64,000 bases of DNA from Rhodococcus sp. X156 (GTDB lineage Bacteria; Actinomycetota; Actinomycetes; Mycobacteriales; Mycobacteriaceae): NCBI RefSeq assembly GCF_004006015.1, contig NZ_CP034766.1, positions 868,001-932,000 on the forward strand, read 5' to 3'. The notes under the pieces are model-generated. The model was not told the origin of the DNA. It searched no databases and saw only the letters and a program-made list of their open reading frames with translations. Below, piece by piece: positions 8,294 to 17,438 of this stretch (position 1 is its first letter; the number at the start of each line of letters is the position of its first letter). Position numbers and translations under genes: made by a program.

Positions 8294-10854
8294 CAACTGA
8301 GCCCGTGGATCTTCCGACCCCACCCCCGGTCGAGGTGACGCCCTCGGAGTCGGCGCTGCGGCGCGCGCTGCGGCGCGCCACCGACGGCAAGACCCTGGAC
8401 GCCACCGAGGCCCACACCCTGCTGCACGCCCGCGGGGAGCAGCTGGACACGCTCTGCGCGGCTGCGGCCCGCGTGCGTGACGCCGGTCTGCTCGCTGCCG
8501 GCCGGCCTGGTGTGGTGACCTACTCCCGCAAGGTGTTCATCCCGCTCACCCGGCTGTGTCGGGACCGCTGCCACTACTGCACCTTCGTCACCGTGCCCGG
8601 CAAGCTCGCCGCCGCCGGGCACGGCATGTTCCTCGACCCCGACGAGGTCCTGGAGATCGCCGCGCAGGGTGCGGCGCTGGGCTGCAAGGAGGCCCTGTTC
8701 ACCCTGGGCGACCGGCCCGAGGACCGCTGGCCGGAGGCCCAGGAGTGGCTGCACTCGCGTGGCTACGACTCCACCCAGGCCTACCTGCGGGCCATGTCCG
8801 TCCGGGTGCTGGAGGAGACGGGTCTGCTGCCCCACCTCAACCCGGGCGTGATGACGTGGGAGGAGATCTCCCGGCTCAAGCCGGTGGCGCCGTCCATGGG
8901 GATGATGCTGGAGACCACCTCGCTGCGGCTGCACACCACCAAGGGCGAGTGCCACTACGGCAGCCCGGACAAGCACCCCGAGGTGCGGCTGCGCACCCTC
9001 ACCGACGCCGGCCGCCTGGGCGTGCCCTTCACCACCGGCATCCTGGTGGGCATCGGCGAGACGCTCACCGAGCGCGTCGACTCCATCCTGGCCGTCCGCA
9101 AGGCGCACAAGAGCTTCGGGCACGTGCAGGAAGTGATCGTGCAGAACTTCCGGGCCAAGGACGACACGGCCATGCGCGCCGCCCCCGACGCGGGGCTGGA
9201 CGACTACCGGGCCACCATCGCCGTCACCCGGCTGCTGCTGGGCCCGGCGATGCGCGTGCAGGCCCCGCCGAACCTGGTGGACCTGGACGACTGCGCCGCC
9301 CTGCTGGGTGCGGGCGTGGACGACTTCGGCGGTGTCTCCCCGCTGACGCCGGACCACGTCAACCCGGAGCGGCCCTGGCCCCAGCTGGACGCCCTCGCCG
9401 CGGCGAGCACGGCTGCCGGGTTCACCCTCACCGAGCGCCTGGCCGCCCAGCCGGAGTACGTGCTGGCCGGCTCGCCGTGGATCGACCCCCGCATCAGCGC
9501 GCACGTGCGCGCGCTGGCCGCACCGGACGGGCTGGCCGACGCCGCAGCGGTGCCCACCGGGCTGCCGTGGCAGGAGCCCGACGCCTCCTGGGAGTCCAGC
9601 GGGCGCACCGACCTGCACAGCGCCATCGACACCGACGGCCGCAACACCGAGACCCGCTCCGACCTGGGCTCGGCCTTCGGCGACTGGGAGACGGTGCGCG
9701 AGCAGGTGCTGGCCATCGACGCCCCCGCCCTGCTGGGTGGGGACGTCACCGCCGCGCTGCGGGCCGCCGCCGACGACCCGGCCGGGTGCACCGACGAGCA
9801 GTACCTGGCCCTGGCCACCGCCGAGGGCCCGGCCCTGGAGGCGCTGTGCGCGCTGGCCGACGACCTGCGCCGGGAGACCGTGGGCGAGGACGTCACCTAC
9901 GTGGTGAACCGCAACATCAACTTCACCAACATCTGCTACACCGGCTGCCGCTTCTGCGCCTTCGCCCAGCGCAAGGGCGACGCCGACGCGTTCACCCTGA
10001 GCCTCACCGAGGTGGCCGACCGGGCCGAGGAGGCCTGGAACCTGGGCGCGTCCGAGGTGTGCATGCAGGGCGGCATCGACCCGGAGATCCCCGCCGGGGG
10101 CTACGCCGACCTGGTCCGCGCGGTCAAGGAGCGGGTGCCGGGCATGCACGTGCACGCCTTCAGCCCGATGGAGGTGGTCAACGGGGCCGCGCACTCCGGG
10201 GCCAGCATCCGGGACTGGCTGGTGGAGCTGCGCGATGCGGGGCTGGACACCATCCCCGGCACGGCCGCGGAGATCCTCGACGACGAGGTCCGCTGGATCC
10301 TCACCAAGGGCAAGCTGCCCACCAGCTCCTGGATCGAGGTGGTGACCACCGCGCACGAGGTGGGGCTGCGCAGCTCGTCCACGATGATGTACGGCCACGT
10401 CGACCACCCGCGGCACTGGGTGGGCCACCTCAACGTGCTGCGCGGCATCCAGGACCAGACCGGCGGCTTCACCGAGTTCGTGCCGCTGCCGTTCGTGCAC
10501 CAGTCCTCGCCGCTGTACCTGGCGGGGGCGTCCCGTCCGGGACCGACCATCCGGGACAACCGGGCGGTGCACGCGCTAGCGCGGATCATGCTGCACGGGC
10601 GCATCGACAACATCCAGACCAGCTGGGTCAAGCTGGGCACCGCCGGCACCCAGGCGATGCTCAACGGCGGGGCCAACGACCTGGGCGGCACGCTGATGGA
10701 GGAGACCATCTCCCGGATGGCGGGCTCGCAGCACGGCTCGGCCAAGACGGTGCAGGAGCTGACCGAGATCGCCGCGGGCATCGGCCGGCCCATCCACGAG
10801 CGCACCACCGGCTACGGCCGCCGCGAGGTTCCCGCCATGGCGAGCGGGCAGTGA
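8290..10854 (+). CDS. fbiC: 7,8-didemethyl-8-hydroxy-5-deazariboflavin (Fo) synthase, bifunctional
   Basis: 854 residues with two radical SAM halves, as in actinobacterial FbiC (CofG plus CofH fused). The first cluster motif CRDRCHYC has Cys90, 94 and 97; the second, CYTGCRFC, has Cys549, 553 and 556. The enzyme joins 5-amino-6-ribitylaminouracil and tyrosine to form Fo, the chromophore of cofactor F420. GTG 8290 overlaps the preceding stop by 4 bp; the stop overlaps the next ATG. Together with mshB this places two redox cofactor pathways in one operon. Confidence 0.97.
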   Translation: MTTEPVDLPTPPPVEVTPSESALRRALRRATDGKTLDATEAHTLLHARGEQLDTLCAAAARVRDAGLLAAGRPGVVTYSRKVFIPLTRLCRDRCHYCTFVTVPGKLAAAGHGMFLDPDEVLEIAAQGAALGCKEALFTLGDRPEDRWPEAQEWLHSRGYDSTQAYLRAMSVRVLEETGLLPHLNPGVMTWEEISRLKPVAPSMGMMLETTSLRLHTTKGECHYGSPDKHPEVRLRTLTDAGRLGVPFTTGILVGIGETLTERVDSILAVRKAHKSFGHVQEVIVQNFRAKDDTAMRAAPDAGLDDYRATIAVTRLLLGPAMRVQAPPNLVDLDDCAALLGAGVDDFGGVSPLTPDHVNPERPWPQLDALAAASTAAGFTLTERLAAQPEYVLAGSPWIDPRISAHVRALAAPDGLADAAAVPTGLPWQEPDASWESSGRTDLHSAIDTDGRNTETRSDLGSAFGDWETVREQVLAIDAPALLGGDVTAALRAAADDPAGCTDEQYLALATAEGPALEALCALADDLRRETVGEDVTYVVNRNINFTNICYTGCRFCAFAQRKGDADAFTLSLTEVADRAEEAWNLGASEVCMQGGIDPEIPAGGYADLVRAVKERVPGMHVHAFSPMEVVNGAAHSGASIRDWLVELRDAGLDTIPGTAAEILDDEVRWILTKGKLPTSSWIEVVTTAHEVGLRSSSTMMYGHVDHPRHWVGHLNVLRGIQDQTGGFTEFVPLPFVHQSSPLYLAGASRPGPTIRDNRAVHALARIMLHGRIDNIQTSWVKLGTAGTQAMLNGGANDLGGTLMEETISRMAGSQHGSAKTVQELTEIAAGIGRPIHERTTGYGRREVPAMASGQ

Positions 10855-11630
10855 TGGCGCCGGCGATCACCGACGCGTACGTGGTCAGCGCGCTGAAGGT
10901 GGTGGTGCACGGCAGCGGACCGGTGCTGGACGCGCTCACCCACACCGACCCGTTCCACCTCAAGGCGCGCACCCACGAGCGGCCCGACCCCGAGGTGGCC
11001 GAGGTGCGCAGCACCAGCCTCAAGAACCGGGCGGTGGGCAAGGCGGTGGACGCCTTCTACCAGGTGGAGTTCCCCGGCACGGCGGCGTGGCAGTCCATGA
11101 CGCCGCAGCAGCGCACCACCTGGTGGATGAACCGGGTGGGACGCTTCACCACGCTGATCGTCGCCATCCCGGGCTTCGGTGGGGTGGTGGCCGACCGGCT
11201 GCCGCTGCAGCCGGCGTTGGGCAGCGCCAGCCAGGCGATGCTGCTGTGCGCGATGGCCCGCGAGTGGGGCGTCACCGACGAGGTGGAGCAGGTGCGCATG
11301 CTCGCCTGGGTGCTGTGCGACCGCGACGTCAGCCGTGCCCTGGTGGAGGGGACCGCGGCGAAGCAGGAGGAGCAGCCGGGCAAGGGCAGCGCCCCCGAGC
11401 GGGGGGCGCTGGTCGGTGCGGCCCGGGCGCTGTGGCGCTACGCGCGGGTGCTGCGAGGCATCCTGGGCGAGCTGGACAAGCGCCCGCAGGGCCGCCTGCC
11501 CTACCGGGCGCTGGGCAAGGTGCCGGTGGTCGGGCTGGCGGGGGACTACCTCAGCGAGCACTCCGCCCTCAAGCGCGCAGTACGCAAGGCGGACAAGTGG
11601 GTACGCAGCTCGCGACACACGACGGGGTGA
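10854..11630 (+). CDS. Conserved hypothetical protein
   Basis: 258 residues, start overlapping the fbiC stop by ATGA, so probably cotranscribed. A mildly hydrophobic middle (TTLIVAIPGFGGVVADRLP, about 103-121) followed by SASQAMLLCAMAREWGV suggests a helical, perhaps membrane-associated protein. The C-terminus is basic. I do not recognise a family or catalytic motif. A putative fdxC promoter begins right after its stop. Confidence 0.7.
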   Translation: MAPAITDAYVVSALKVVVHGSGPVLDALTHTDPFHLKARTHERPDPEVAEVRSTSLKNRAVGKAVDAFYQVEFPGTAAWQSMTPQQRTTWWMNRVGRFTTLIVAIPGFGGVVADRLPLQPALGSASQAMLLCAMAREWGVTDEVEQVRMLAWVLCDRDVSRALVEGTAAKQEEQPGKGSAPERGALVGAARALWRYARVLRGILGELDKRPQGRLPYRALGKVPVVGLAGDYLSEHSALKRAVRKADKWVRSSRHTTG

Positions 11631-11631
11631 A

Positions 11632-11661
11632 TTCACACCAGAAGGATCATTCGGGGATACT
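11632..11661 (+). promoter_or_regulatory. Promoter of the ferredoxin gene
   Basis: -35 TTCACA (11632-11637), 18-bp spacer, -10 GATACT (11656-11661). The predicted leader is about 35 nt and contains an AGGAG ribosome binding site. Confidence 0.55.
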
Positions 11662-11700
11662 TGCTCACGAGTAGCCCCCGGCGAGATCAGGAGAACCGCA

Positions 11701-12027
11701 GTGACCTACACGATTGCTGAGCCTTGCGTGGACGTGCTGGACAAGGCCTGCATCGAAGAGTGCCCCGTCGACTGCATCTACGAGGGTGGGCGCATGCTCT
11801 ACATCCACCCCGACGAGTGCGTGGACTGCGGTGCTTGTGAGCCGGTCTGCCCGGTCGAGGCCATCTACTACGAGGACGACGTGCCGGACCAGTGGTCGGG
11901 CTACACCAAGGTCAACGCCGACTTCTTCGTCGACCTCGGCTCGCCCGGCGGCGCCGCCAAGGTCGGCAAGACCGACTTCGACCCGGAGCCGGTGGCCAGC
12001 CTCCCGCCGCAGAGTGACGGCGAGTGA
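11701..12027 (+). CDS. fdxC: Seven-iron ferredoxin (3Fe-4S/4Fe-4S)
   Basis: 108 residues. Cysteines 9, 17, 21 and 25 and the CVDCGACEPVCP motif (40-51) give the two-cluster arrangement of FdxA/FdxC-type ferredoxins, small cytoplasmic electron carriers. AGGAG lies 7 nt before GTG 11701. The stop overlaps dapC by GTGA, an arrangement conserved with mycobacterial fdxC-dapC (Rv1177-Rv1178). Confidence 0.95.
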   Translation: MTYTIAEPCVDVLDKACIEECPVDCIYEGGRMLYIHPDECVDCGACEPVCPVEAIYYEDDVPDQWSGYTKVNADFFVDLGSPGGAAKVGKTDFDPEPVASLPPQSDGE

Positions 12028-13136
12028 GCAGGAAGCACCTCAGCCTCCCCAGCTTTCCGTGGGACTCGCTCACCGGCGCCGCCCAGCGCGCCGGTGAGCA
12101 CCCCGACGGCATCGTCGACCTCTCGGTGGGCACCCCGGTCGACCCGGTCGCCGAGGTCATCCAGGACGCGCTGACCGCTGCTGCCCACATCCCGGGCTAC
12201 CCCGCCACGTGGGGCACCACCTCGCTGCGGGAGACCGTCGTGCAGGCCCTCGCCCGCCGCCACGACGTGCACGGGGTCTCCGCTGACGCGGTGCTGCCCA
12301 CCATCGGCTCCAAGGAGCTGATCGCGTGGCTGCCGACCCTGCTGGGGCTGGGGCCGGCGGACACCGTGGTGGTGCCCGAGCTGGCCTACCCCACCTACGA
12401 GGTCGGCGCCCAGCTGGCCGGCGCCCAGGTGGTCCGCTCCAACAGCGTGACCCGCCTCGGCCCGGCTACCCGGGGCTCCGGGCAGCCGGCCGTCCTGTTC
12501 CTCAACTCCCCGTCCAACCCCACCGGTGCGGTGCTGGGGGTGCCGCACCTGCGCAAGGTGGTGGAGTGGGCGCGCGAGCGGGGCACCGTCGTGGTCTCCG
12601 ACGAGTGCTACCTGGGGCTGGCCTGGGACGCCGAGCCACGGTCGGTGCTGCACGCCGACGTCAACGACGGCGACCTGACCGGGCTGCTCGCGGTGCACTC
12701 GCTGTCCAAGACCTCCAACCTCGCCGGCTACCGCGCCGGGTTCGTCGCCGGCGACCCGGCACTGGTGGCCGAGCTGCTGGAGGTGCGCAAGCACGCCGGC
12801 ATGATCGTGCCTCGGCCGGTGCAGGCGGCCATGGAGGCGGCGCTGTCCGACGACACCCACGCCGCGGCGCAGCGGGAGATCTACCGCAGCCGGCGGGCGA
12901 GGTTGCTGCCCGCCGTGCGAGCCGCGGGGCTGCAGGTGGAGCACTCCGAGGCCGGGCTGTACCTGTGGGCCACCCGTGACGAGGACTGTCGCGCCACCGT
13001 GGCCTGGTTCGCCGAGCGCGGCATGCTGGTCGCGCCGGGGGAGTTCTACGGCCCCACCGGCGGACAGCACGTGCGGATCGCGCTCACCGCCACCGACGAG
13101 CGCATCGACGCCGCGGTCGCTCGCCTGCAGGGCTGA
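12024..13136 (+). CDS. dapC: N-succinyldiaminopimelate aminotransferase
   Basis: 370-residue class I/II PLP aminotransferase. The Schiff-base lysine is Lys229 in SLSKTSNLAGYRAGF; NSPSNPTGAV and SDECYLGLAW are the cofactor-binding motifs. DapC makes N-succinyl-LL-diaminopimelate in the lysine and peptidoglycan precursor pathway, and dapD and dapE follow within 2 kb. It is translationally coupled to the ferredoxin. A hairpin follows 46 bp after the stop. Confidence 0.92.
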   Translation: MSRKHLSLPSFPWDSLTGAAQRAGEHPDGIVDLSVGTPVDPVAEVIQDALTAAAHIPGYPATWGTTSLRETVVQALARRHDVHGVSADAVLPTIGSKELIAWLPTLLGLGPADTVVVPELAYPTYEVGAQLAGAQVVRSNSVTRLGPATRGSGQPAVLFLNSPSNPTGAVLGVPHLRKVVEWARERGTVVVSDECYLGLAWDAEPRSVLHADVNDGDLTGLLAVHSLSKTSNLAGYRAGFVAGDPALVAELLEVRKHAGMIVPRPVQAAMEAALSDDTHAAAQREIYRSRRARLLPAVRAAGLQVEHSEAGLYLWATRDEDCRATVAWFAERGMLVAPGEFYGPTGGQHVRIALTATDERIDAAVARLQG

Positions 13137-13182
13137 CCGGCGCCTGCGCAGCGGCAGTGTCGTTGCGGCGCTTCATGATCGG

Positions 13183-13205
13183 GCAAGACTTCAGAAGAGT
13201 CTTGC
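13183..13205 (+). terminator. Hairpin after dapC
   Basis: 8-bp perfect stem GCAAGACT / AGTCTTGC with a 7-nt loop, directly followed by the TTGACA of the next promoter. Confidence 0.5.
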
Positions 13206-13235
13206 TTGACACAGAGCGGCACATGGCAGTTACTG
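13206..13235 (+). promoter_or_regulatory. Promoter of the DUF4190/DUF4333 gene
   Basis: A perfect TTGACA (13206-13211), then 17-18 bp, then GTTACT/TTACTG around 13229-13235. The leader is about 80 nt with GGAAGG before ATG 13320. It is the only exact consensus -35 I noticed in the window. Confidence 0.45.
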
Positions 13236-13319
13236 TGCGCTGCACGGGCACCTCGTCCCTGCGTCGTTGCTGCTCGGGCCGTCGTGGGGTCTTGAGCAGC
13301 CCTGCCCTGGAAGGCTTTC

Positions 13320-13835
13320 ATGACCACTAGCTCGGGTACCCCTGGCGCGTTCCCCCCTCCGCCGCAGGCGCAGCCGTTCCCGTCCCACCAGGGCCAGGCG
13401 CCGGTTCCCCCCGGCACCAACACCGTGGCGATCCTCGCGATGGTCTTCGCGTTCGTGTTCTCCCCGGTGGGCATCGTGCTCGGCTTCGTCGGGCGCGCGC
13501 AGACCAAGCGCACCGGGCAGAAGGGCCGCACCCTCGCCACCGTCGCCGTCATCCTGGGATTCGTTTTTCTCGCGCTCAGCGTGCTGGCGATCGTGCTCGT
13601 CGGAGTGCGCGGCGCCAAGATGGTGGACCGCGACTCCGTGGAGTCCCAGATCAGCCAGCAGTTCGCGGCCAACGGGCTGGGCACCCCCGATTCGGTGACC
13701 TGCCCGGGTGACCTGAAGGCTGAGGTCGGCGAGACCATGACCTGCACGGTGCGGGGCGAGACGAACGTCGAGGTTGGGCTCCGGGTGACCTCGGTCAGCG
13801 GCAACACCGCGCTCTTCGACATCGAGCCCAAGTAG
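13320..13835 (+). CDS. DUF4190/DUF4333 membrane protein
   Basis: 171 residues: Pro/Gln-rich cytoplasmic head (1-35), two transmembrane helices (about 36-58 and 72-96) with GRAQTKRTGQKGR between them as in DUF4190 proteins, then an exported DUF4333-like domain with two cysteines (SVTCPGDLKAEVGETMTC). Exact function is unknown; such proteins are frequent in actinobacterial envelopes. GGAAGG 5 nt before the ATG supports the start. Confidence 0.8.
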   Translation: MTTSSGTPGAFPPPPQAQPFPSHQGQAPVPPGTNTVAILAMVFAFVFSPVGIVLGFVGRAQTKRTGQKGRTLATVAVILGFVFLALSVLAIVLVGVRGAKMVDRDSVESQISQQFAANGLGTPDSVTCPGDLKAEVGETMTCTVRGETNVEVGLRVTSVSGNTALFDIEPK

Positions 13836-13864
13836 CGGACCGGACGCCGCGCCCACCTCGAGCG

Positions 13865-13911
13865 CAGACAGCACCGCCCGGACGCGACGTGCGTCCGGGC
13901 GGTGCTGTCTG
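13865..13911 (+). terminator. Long bidirectional hairpin between convergent genes
   Basis: A perfect 21-bp stem starting CAGACAGCACCGCCCGG with loop gacgt, between the DUF4190 gene and dapD. It can end transcription from both sides and is the longest perfect hairpin I found here. Confidence 0.8.
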
Positions 13912-13940
13912 TGCGTCAGGTGCGCCGCTCGTGCGGCTGC

Positions 13941-14912
13941 CTAGTCGTTGGCGTGCAGGGCCTCGTTCAGCGCCACGCCGGAGCCCTCCCGGGCCACCAC
14001 CTCCACCGCACCGGTGACGGAGTTGCGCCGCAGCAGCATCCCGTTCTGCCCGGACAGCTCGCGCGCCTTCACCGCGGTGCCGTCCGGGCCGGTGACCTTG
14101 GTGCCGGCGGTGACGTACAGGCCGGCCTCCACCACGCAGTCGTCGCCCAGGGAGATGCCGATGCCGGAGTTGGCGCCCAGCAGGCAGCGCTTGCCCAGGG
14201 AGATGGTCTCCGTGCCGCCGCCGGAGAGGGTGCCCATGATCGACGCGCCGCCGCCCACGTCGGAGCCGTCGTCCACCACGACGCCGGCGGAGATGCGGCC
14301 CTCCACCATGGAGGAGCCCAGGGTGCCGGCGTTGAAGTTCACGAAGCCCTCGTGCATCACGGTGGTGCCGGCGGCCAGGTGCGCCCCCAGCCGGACGCGG
14401 TCGGCGTCGCCGATGCGCACCCCGGAGGGGACCACGTAGTCGACCATGCGCGGGAACTTGTCCACGCTGTAGACGGTGACCGGGCCGCGGGCGCGCAGCC
14501 GGGCGCGGGTGAGCTCGAAGCCCTCCACCGCGCAGGGGCCGTGGTTGGTCCAGACCACGTTGGACAGCAGCCCGAACTGGCCGTCCAGGTTCACTCCGTG
14601 CGGCTGCACCAGGCGGTGGGAGAGCAGGTGCAGGCGCAGGTAGACGTCGCGCGCGTCGATCGGCGCGGCGCTGAGGTCGGCGATGGTGGTGCGCACCCCC
14701 ATCACCTCGACGCCGCGGGCCTCGTCGGTGCCCAGCATCGCGGCCAGGGCGGGGTCGAGCTCCTCGGCGGTGAGCCGGGCGCTCGCGGACGCCTGGTGCG
14801 CGCCCAGCTGCGGCTGCGGGAACCACACGTCCAGCACGGTCCCGTCGGCGAGGACGCTGGCCACTCCGTCTGCTTGTGCTCCGGTCACGCCGGGCTCCAG
14901 TTGTGTGCTCAC
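13941..14912 (-). CDS. dapD: Tetrahydrodipicolinate N-succinyltransferase
   Basis: 323 residues from GTG 14912. The C-terminal half is a left-handed beta helix of hexapeptide repeats ([39 protein letters not shown]), as in actinobacterial DapD trimers. It transfers succinate from succinyl-CoA to tetrahydrodipicolinate, the step before DapC. GTG 14912 is preferred over the ATG at 14948 because a -10 (TAGCGT) lies 8 nt upstream. It is divergent from dapE. Confidence 0.93.
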   Translation of the reverse strand: MSTQLEPGVTGAQADGVASVLADGTVLDVWFPQPQLGAHQASASARLTAEELDPALAAMLGTDEARGVEVMGVRTTIADLSAAPIDARDVYLRLHLLSHRLVQPHGVNLDGQFGLLSNVVWTNHGPCAVEGFELTRARLRARGPVTVYSVDKFPRMVDYVVPSGVRIGDADRVRLGAHLAAGTTVMHEGFVNFNAGTLGSSMVEGRISAGVVVDDGSDVGGGASIMGTLSGGGTETISLGKRCLLGANSGIGISLGDDCVVEAGLYVTAGTKVTGPDGTAVKARELSGQNGMLLRRNSVTGAVEVVAREGSGVALNEALHAND

Positions 14913-14920
14913 GCCGCACA

Positions 14921-14926
14921 ACGCTA
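14921..14926 (-). promoter_or_regulatory. -10 element of dapD
   Basis: TAGCGT on the minus strand, 8 nt before GTG 14912; leaderless. It sits in the same 38-bp gap as the dapE -10. Confidence 0.5.
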
Positions 14927-14938
14927 CCGGCGCACCGA

Positions 14939-14944
14939 TAACCT
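14939..14944 (+). promoter_or_regulatory. -10 element of dapE
   Basis: TAACCT ends 6 nt before GTG 14951; leaderless. Its upstream region overlaps the dapD promoter. Confidence 0.5.
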
Positions 14945-14950
14945 GCATGG

Positions 14951-16039
14951 GTGGCTCCCCGTGACGTGACTCCCGCTCTCGATCTCAGCTCCGACCCCGT
15001 GGACCTCGCGGCCGTGCTGGTGGACATCCCCAGCGTCTCCCAGCAGGAGAGCGTCCTGGCCGACGCCGTCGAGCAGGCGCTGCGCAGCCAGGCCGGGCAC
15101 CTGGAGATCGTGCGCAGCGGCAACACCGTGCTGGCCCGCACCCAGCTGGGCCGACCCAGCCGGGTGGTGCTGGCCGGGCACCTGGACACCGTGCCCATCG
15201 CCGACAACGTGCCCAGCCGCCGCGAGGGCAACCTCCTGCACGGCTGCGGCACCGTGGACATGAAGTCCACCGACGCGGTGTTCCTGCACCTGGCGGCCAC
15301 CGTGCCCGAGCCCGCCCGCGACGTCACCCTGGTGTTCTACGACTGCGAGGAGATCGCGGCCGTGCACAACGGCCTCGGCCGCATCGAGCGGGAGCTGCCG
15401 GAGTGGCTGGTGGGCGACCTGGCCATCCTGGGCGAGCCCACCGACGGCACGGTGGAGGCCGGCTGCCAGGGCACCATGCGGGTGCGGCTGAGCACCACCG
15501 GCACGCGGGCACACTCGGCCCGCTCGTGGCTGGGCAGCAACGCGGTGCACGCGATGGCGCCGGTGCTCGACCGCCTGGCCGCCTACTCGGCCCGCCAGGT
15601 GGACATCGACGGCTGCCTGTACCGCGAGGGCCTGCAGGCGGTGCGCATCAGCGGCGGCGTGGCCGGCAACGTGGTGCCCGACCGCTGCGAGGTGGACGTG
15701 AACTTCCGCTTCGCCCCCGACCGCAGCCAGGCCCAGGCCGAGGACCACGTCCGCGCGGTGTTCGCCGGCATCGACGGCCTCGGCTTCGAGGTGACCGACT
15801 CCGCCGCCGGTGCGCTGCCCGGGCTGGCCGCACCCGCCGCCGCCGAGTTCGTCACCTCCGCCGGGGGCGTGGCGCAGGCCAAGCTGGGCTGGACCGACGT
15901 CTCCCGCTTCGCCGCACTCGGGGTGCCCGCGGTGAACTACGGCGCGGGTGACCCCAACCTGGCGCACAAGCGGGACGAGCACGTGCCCGTGGAGCAGATC
16001 ACCCGCTGTGCCGACGTGCTGCGGGCCTACCTGACCTAG
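14951..16039 (+). CDS. dapE: Succinyl-diaminopimelate desuccinylase
   Basis: 362-residue M20 di-zinc hydrolase. GHLDTVP (His77, Asp79), [11 protein letters not shown] (Asp103) and [13 protein letters not shown] (Glu133/134) are the metal and catalytic residues. DapE removes succinate from N-succinyl-LL-DAP, completing the succinylase branch with DapC and DapD encoded nearby. The central dimerisation domain (about 175-285) is present. The start rests on the leaderless -10. Confidence 0.94.
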   Translation: MAPRDVTPALDLSSDPVDLAAVLVDIPSVSQQESVLADAVEQALRSQAGHLEIVRSGNTVLARTQLGRPSRVVLAGHLDTVPIADNVPSRREGNLLHGCGTVDMKSTDAVFLHLAATVPEPARDVTLVFYDCEEIAAVHNGLGRIERELPEWLVGDLAILGEPTDGTVEAGCQGTMRVRLSTTGTRAHSARSWLGSNAVHAMAPVLDRLAAYSARQVDIDGCLYREGLQAVRISGGVAGNVVPDRCEVDVNFRFAPDRSQAQAEDHVRAVFAGIDGLGFEVTDSAAGALPGLAAPAAAEFVTSAGGVAQAKLGWTDVSRFAALGVPAVNYGAGDPNLAHKRDEHVPVEQITRCADVLRAYLT

Positions 16040-16057
16040 CGCGTGGTGGCACCTGGC

Positions 16058-16063
16058 TACCCT
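16058..16063 (+). promoter_or_regulatory. -10 element of the first LOG gene
   Basis: TACCCT ends 6 nt before ATG 16070; leaderless. It defines the start of a run of coupled genes to gpgS. Confidence 0.5.
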
Positions 16064-16069
16064 TTCCCC

Positions 16070-16894
16070 ATGGCAGCAGAGGATCACGGGGCAGGGCCCC
16101 GCGGGGTGCGCAACCGCGGGCCGGTGCAGGTGCGCGGTGAGCGCAACAACGACCTCAGCACCACCGACCAGCGCCTGCTGGACCACCGCGGCCCCAGCGA
16201 CTGGGTGCACACCGACCCGTGGCGGGTGCTGCGCATCCAGAGCGAGTTCGTGGAGGGCTTCGGCGCGCTCGCCGAGGTGCCCAGCGCGGTCACCGTGTTC
16301 GGCTCCGCCCGCACCCCCGAGGACGACCCGGTGTACGCCCAGGGCCGCGCCATCGGCAAGGCGCTGGCCACCGCCGGGTACGCGGTGATCACCGGCGGCG
16401 GCCCGGGCGTGATGGCCGCGGCCAACCGCGGAGCCTGCGACGCCAGCGGCAGCTCCATCGGCCTGGGCATCGAGCTCCCGTTCGAGCAGCAGCTCAACCA
16501 GTGGGTCGACCTGGGCATCAACTTCCGGTACTTCTTCGCCCGCAAGACCATGTTCGTGAAGTACTCCCAGGCCTTCGTCTGCCTGCCCGGCGGCTTCGGC
16601 ACGCTGGACGAGCTGTTCGAGGCCCTCACGCTGGTGCAGACCCGCAAGATCACCCGGTTCCCGATCATCATGTTCGGCACCAGCTACTGGTCGGGCCTGA
16701 TCGACTGGATCCGCAGCTCGGTGCTGGCCGCGGGCAACATCTCCGAGGTCGACATGAGCCTGCTGCACTGCACCGACGACGTGGACGAGGTGGTGGACAT
16801 CATCGTGGAGTCCCGGCGCACCGGCGCGCTGACCACCCGGCACCTGGACGAGCCCGGTTCCGCCGACGACCTGCCCAGCGGACTGCAGTCGTGA
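16070..16894 (+). CDS. LOG family (TIGR00730) protein, long form
   Basis: 274 residues. The lysine-decarboxylase-like fold of LOG proteins is shown by ITGGGPGVMAAANRGA and CLPGGFGTLDELFEALT, which bind nucleotide and hold the catalytic Glu. LOG enzymes split cytokinin-type or other nucleoside monophosphates into base and ribose 5-phosphate. A 60-residue N-terminal extension distinguishes it from the second copy that follows. ATG 16070 follows a -10 by 6 nt. The stop overlaps the next gene by GTGA. Confidence 0.85.
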   Translation: MAAEDHGAGPRGVRNRGPVQVRGERNNDLSTTDQRLLDHRGPSDWVHTDPWRVLRIQSEFVEGFGALAEVPSAVTVFGSARTPEDDPVYAQGRAIGKALATAGYAVITGGGPGVMAAANRGACDASGSSIGLGIELPFEQQLNQWVDLGINFRYFFARKTMFVKYSQAFVCLPGGFGTLDELFEALTLVQTRKITRFPIIMFGTSYWSGLIDWIRSSVLAAGNISEVDMSLLHCTDDVDEVVDIIVESRRTGALTTRHLDEPGSADDLPSGLQS

Positions 16895-17430
16895 CCCGGT
16901 TCGTGGCCGGCTACTGCGCCTCCGGGCCGGTCGACCCCAGCTACCTCGACCTCGCCGAGCAGGTGGGGACCGGCATCGCCGCCCGCGGCTGGGGCCTGGT
17001 GTGGGGTGGCGGGAACACCTCGATGATGGGCGCCCTCGCCCGGGCCACTCGCCGCGGCGGTGGGCCCACCGTGGGGGTGATCCCGAAGGCGCTGATGGCC
17101 GCCGAGCACGCCGACGCCGCCGCCGACGAGCTGCTGGTCACCGACACCATGCGCGAGCGCAAGCGGCTGATGGACGAGCGCGCCGACGCCTTCCTGGCCC
17201 TGCCCGGTGGGCTGGGCACGCTGGAGGAGCTGTTCGAGGTGTGGACCTCGGGCTACCTGGGCATGCACGACCGCCCGGTGGTGCTGCTGGACCCGACCGG
17301 CCACTACGACGGGCTGCTCAGCTGGCTGCGGAGCATGCCGGCCGGCTTCGTGTCCCAGCGCGGCCTGGACCACCTGGTCATCACCCGCGACGCGCAGACC
17401 GCGCTGCAGGCCTGCGCGCCCCGAGCCTGA
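16891..17430 (+). CDS. LOG family (TIGR00730) protein, short form
   Basis: 179 residues, the standard LOG length, with WGGGNTSMMGALARAT and LPGGLGTLEELFEVWT. The predicted activity is phosphoribohydrolase on N6-modified AMP; in mycobacteria Rv1205 holds this position and is the documented Log enzyme. It is directly downstream of and coupled to a diverged paralogue, so the pair is a tandem duplication with unequal length. It continues into folP2 after a 2-8 bp gap. Confidence 0.9.
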   Translation: MTRFVAGYCASGPVDPSYLDLAEQVGTGIAARGWGLVWGGGNTSMMGALARATRRGGGPTVGVIPKALMAAEHADAAADELLVTDTMRERKRLMDERADAFLALPGGLGTLEELFEVWTSGYLGMHDRPVVLLDPTGHYDGLLSWLRSMPAGFVSQRGLDHLVITRDAQTALQACAPRA

Positions 17431-17438
17431 GGGTGTCG

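Noticed and set aside
14913-14948. ATG 14948 as the start of DapD
   Set aside because: It would cover both predicted promoters and add residues that are unlike DapD; GTG 14912 fits the leaderless promoter.
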